Assembly (NCBI GenBank): GCA_019925095.2 | Contig: CM034398.1 | Location: forward strand, 2,417,001 to 2,481,000 | Direction of reading: 5' to 3' | Length of the DNA: 64,000 nt | From: Dendrolimus kikuchii | Taxonomy: Eukaryota; Arthropoda; Insecta; Lepidoptera; Lasiocampidae | Shown: positions 62,098-64,000 of the stretch, in pieces | Numbering within the stretch: the stretch's first letter is position 1 | Layout: each line of letters opens with the position of its first letter | The notes under the pieces: generated by a model | Told to the model about the DNA's origin: nothing | Seen by the model: only the letters and a program-made list of their open reading frames with translations | Database searches by the model: none | Translations under genes and position numbers: made by a program

Positions 62098-63755
62098 TAT
62101 AATGGTATTATAACTCTTAAACTAAACTAATAACAATAAGCCAATACTAAAATTTAATTACATAAAAAATAATATTTTTGAAAACTATGGTGCTGTAATT
62201 TTTTTCATAATCTAAGTATTAATACTAAGATTACTTGTTATTCTAATGCAAATCCAACTTGCTCTAACTGTTCAAAAACTAAATTATACATTTATTTATT
62301 CCTACTTTTATTGTGTATCCACGAAGACCATAGGCTGAGGGGAAATGGAAAAAAAACAGTTTTTTCTAATTGCATTGTTACCAACACCTATGGACTTTTG
62401 TAACACCAAACCTGCTACCAATGTGTTCCTGCTCTCTAATGGTTTCTTAGTGTACTTACAGTGAGTGAAGGCTTCCGAAGCTGGGGAGTACTGGCACATT
62501 ATTTATCATTTAGCTATGGCACCCAAAAAAGCAATGAAAGAAATATATCCAATACATCAAAAATTACTAAAAATATTTTTTTCATAGCAACTTTTGTTGT
62601 ATTTTTAAGCTCCACCATTTTAATTTTTTCACAAAAATACTTCTCGTAATTCAAAAATTACAGCCCTATAAATCTAAACAGCACATACATGGAATTTTTA
62701 CCTTCCCTATTTACATGTTGTATGGTTGCCATAGGAATTTTGTTCCATAACTTAACTACACTATTATGTATCAAAATATATAGAATACAGCTTGCAAGAT
62801 TCCAGCATTATAGTACTTTATAGTAGTTTTGTGACATCCATAGACAGAATAACTTATTCAAAAGGGTTTCATATTTGCCATTTGGCTATAACCACTAAAA
62901 AAGCCTGCAGTAACTTGTTTTCTACATAATGCTTTTTTATCGTTCCTATACTATGACAAAAGATTTATATGAAACTCAACATGGTGCTTAGTTTCTGTGA
63001 TTAATGTGTATAAATATAATATATTACCAAATAAACTCTTTCACTTTATTAAGTTGGAATAGAAAGGCAATTTAACACTTCGTGGTTTACTTCTCGAAAT
63101 TAGAAGCTGTTTTTATCACTGAATAATTCAACATTTATTTACTGGAGAATAACTATCAACGAATAGAAGTAATCTAAGCAAAACTTTATTGTCTATTATT
63201 ATTATACTTATTTATCTACATCAGAGATTAGATAGCCAAAATTGATTTTATGTATAGGTACTAAAGATACTAGTAGACACATTTGATCTAAAAAGGCAAA
63301 TACCTAAATGTAACAAAATGTAACAAATCCATCTAAAAAATTGAACTGGCTTTGAATTACGTATCAAGGTAAGTTTTAATTTTCTGTAAGAGGTACTTAG
63401 TATTGGAATCTTATTAAAAATGACTAAACAAATTTAAATAATTTAGTAATCAGAAAACTTACATTTTATTACAAGTTCAATCGGTAAATTATAGTAGACT
63501 GAAATGTAGGAAATTATTATTAAAACATAGGAAACTCAAAATATTCTATATTTTTCGAAAATCGCTAAAATACTTTATGTTACAATAACTTAAAACATTT
63601 TTTAATCATTATTTCAATGAAATATTTTTATTTTCCATTCTTAACCCTTTTTATAGGTACTATTGTTATTGTCAGCATTGTCAATGTCATTAATTGCCAA
63701 CAAACAATAATTATTGTTCAATTCAGCACAATAGGCAATGGCAGGTAATGGCAAA
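62098..63755. other. AT-rich region upstream of TMC
   Basis: No coding exon recognised. A decayed family A remnant lies at 62362-62442 (ACACCTATGGACTTTTGTAA). TMC promoter and 5' untranslated exons may lie here or further right but cannot be placed. Confidence 0.5.
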
Positions 63756-63759
63756 TACC

Positions 63760-64000
63760 CTAAGGCCGGTTACAGTGCTCCACCCACAGAGTACTTTTAT
63801 ATACTGGAAAGCTCCACCGACCGTCAATGCGTACATCAGTCGCGCAGGTCATTTATATGAAAATTCGTAAATCCTTACAGTGCTGGTCACAGAGTACTTT
63901 TATATGGTGCTGGTATATTGCTACGCATTGCGTACGAGGACCGTCGGTCGAGCGCGTCCACATGCGTGCCGTTGGTCGGCCGATGCGCTATGGAAACAAA
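63760..64000. repeat. MITE-like segment cut by the window edge
   Basis: TTACAGTGCT....CACAGAGTACTTTTATAT occurs twice (63770 and 63877). AAGGCCGGTTACAGTGCT looks like a transposon terminus. Confidence 0.45.

Overview
The window is eukaryotic nuclear DNA and almost certainly from a moth or butterfly. It has GT-AG introns, AT-rich unique sequence, no bacterial-style operons, and a very dense load of short retroposons of types I associate with Lepidoptera. These include RTE-type LINE ends with (ATGT)n tails, R1-clade LINEs, poly(A)-tailed and tRNA-derived SINEs, and TIR-bounded MITEs. No virus, toxin gene, CRISPR array or bacterial feature was found.

Two host genes explain the unique coding sequence, both on the minus strand and in the same orientation. 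(1) A complete transmembrane channel-like (TMC) gene runs from its start codon at 61373 down to its stop at 25614. I reconstruct 14 coding exons. All join in phase with GT-AG introns and give a 765-residue, multi-pass protein carrying the family CWET signature. (2) The first six coding exons of an axonemal (inner-arm-like) dynein heavy chain run from 14559 down to 2808. That gene continues past the left edge of the window. About 11 kb of repeat-filled DNA separates them.

The rest is layered transposon insertion. 1-14.5 kb (dynein introns): SINEs, a LINE split by an RTE insertion, an R1-clade LINE inserted inside a SINE with 13-bp target-site duplications (TSDs), two solo LTRs and several MITEs. 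14.6-25.2 kb (intergenic): RTE copies, degraded R1-type LINEs, a CpG-rich Harbinger-like MITE inside another MITE. 25.2-61.4 kb (TMC introns): a Ty3/gypsy element with its integrase core deleted (27.9-31.7 kb), a 2.9-kb region bounded by near-perfect 110-bp inverted repeats (45.1-48.0 kb), and a 3.7-kb minisatellite with a 30-bp base unit, a 151-bp pentamer and a 774-bp super-repeat (48.8-52.5 kb). 61.4-64 kb: presumed upstream region of TMC, AT-rich, ending in a MITE-like segment.

The most useful second-look items are the hierarchical minisatellite in TMC intron 3, a discrete ~298-bp unit derived from an R1-like LINE tail (two insertions with the same 5' break), a chimeric retroposon at 40.6-41.4 kb, the 2.9-kb inverted-repeat region, and RTE insertions as small as 47 bp with intact TSDs. 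I saw no convincing novel multi-gene system. The interest lies in mobile-element structure and its contact with TMC splice sites.
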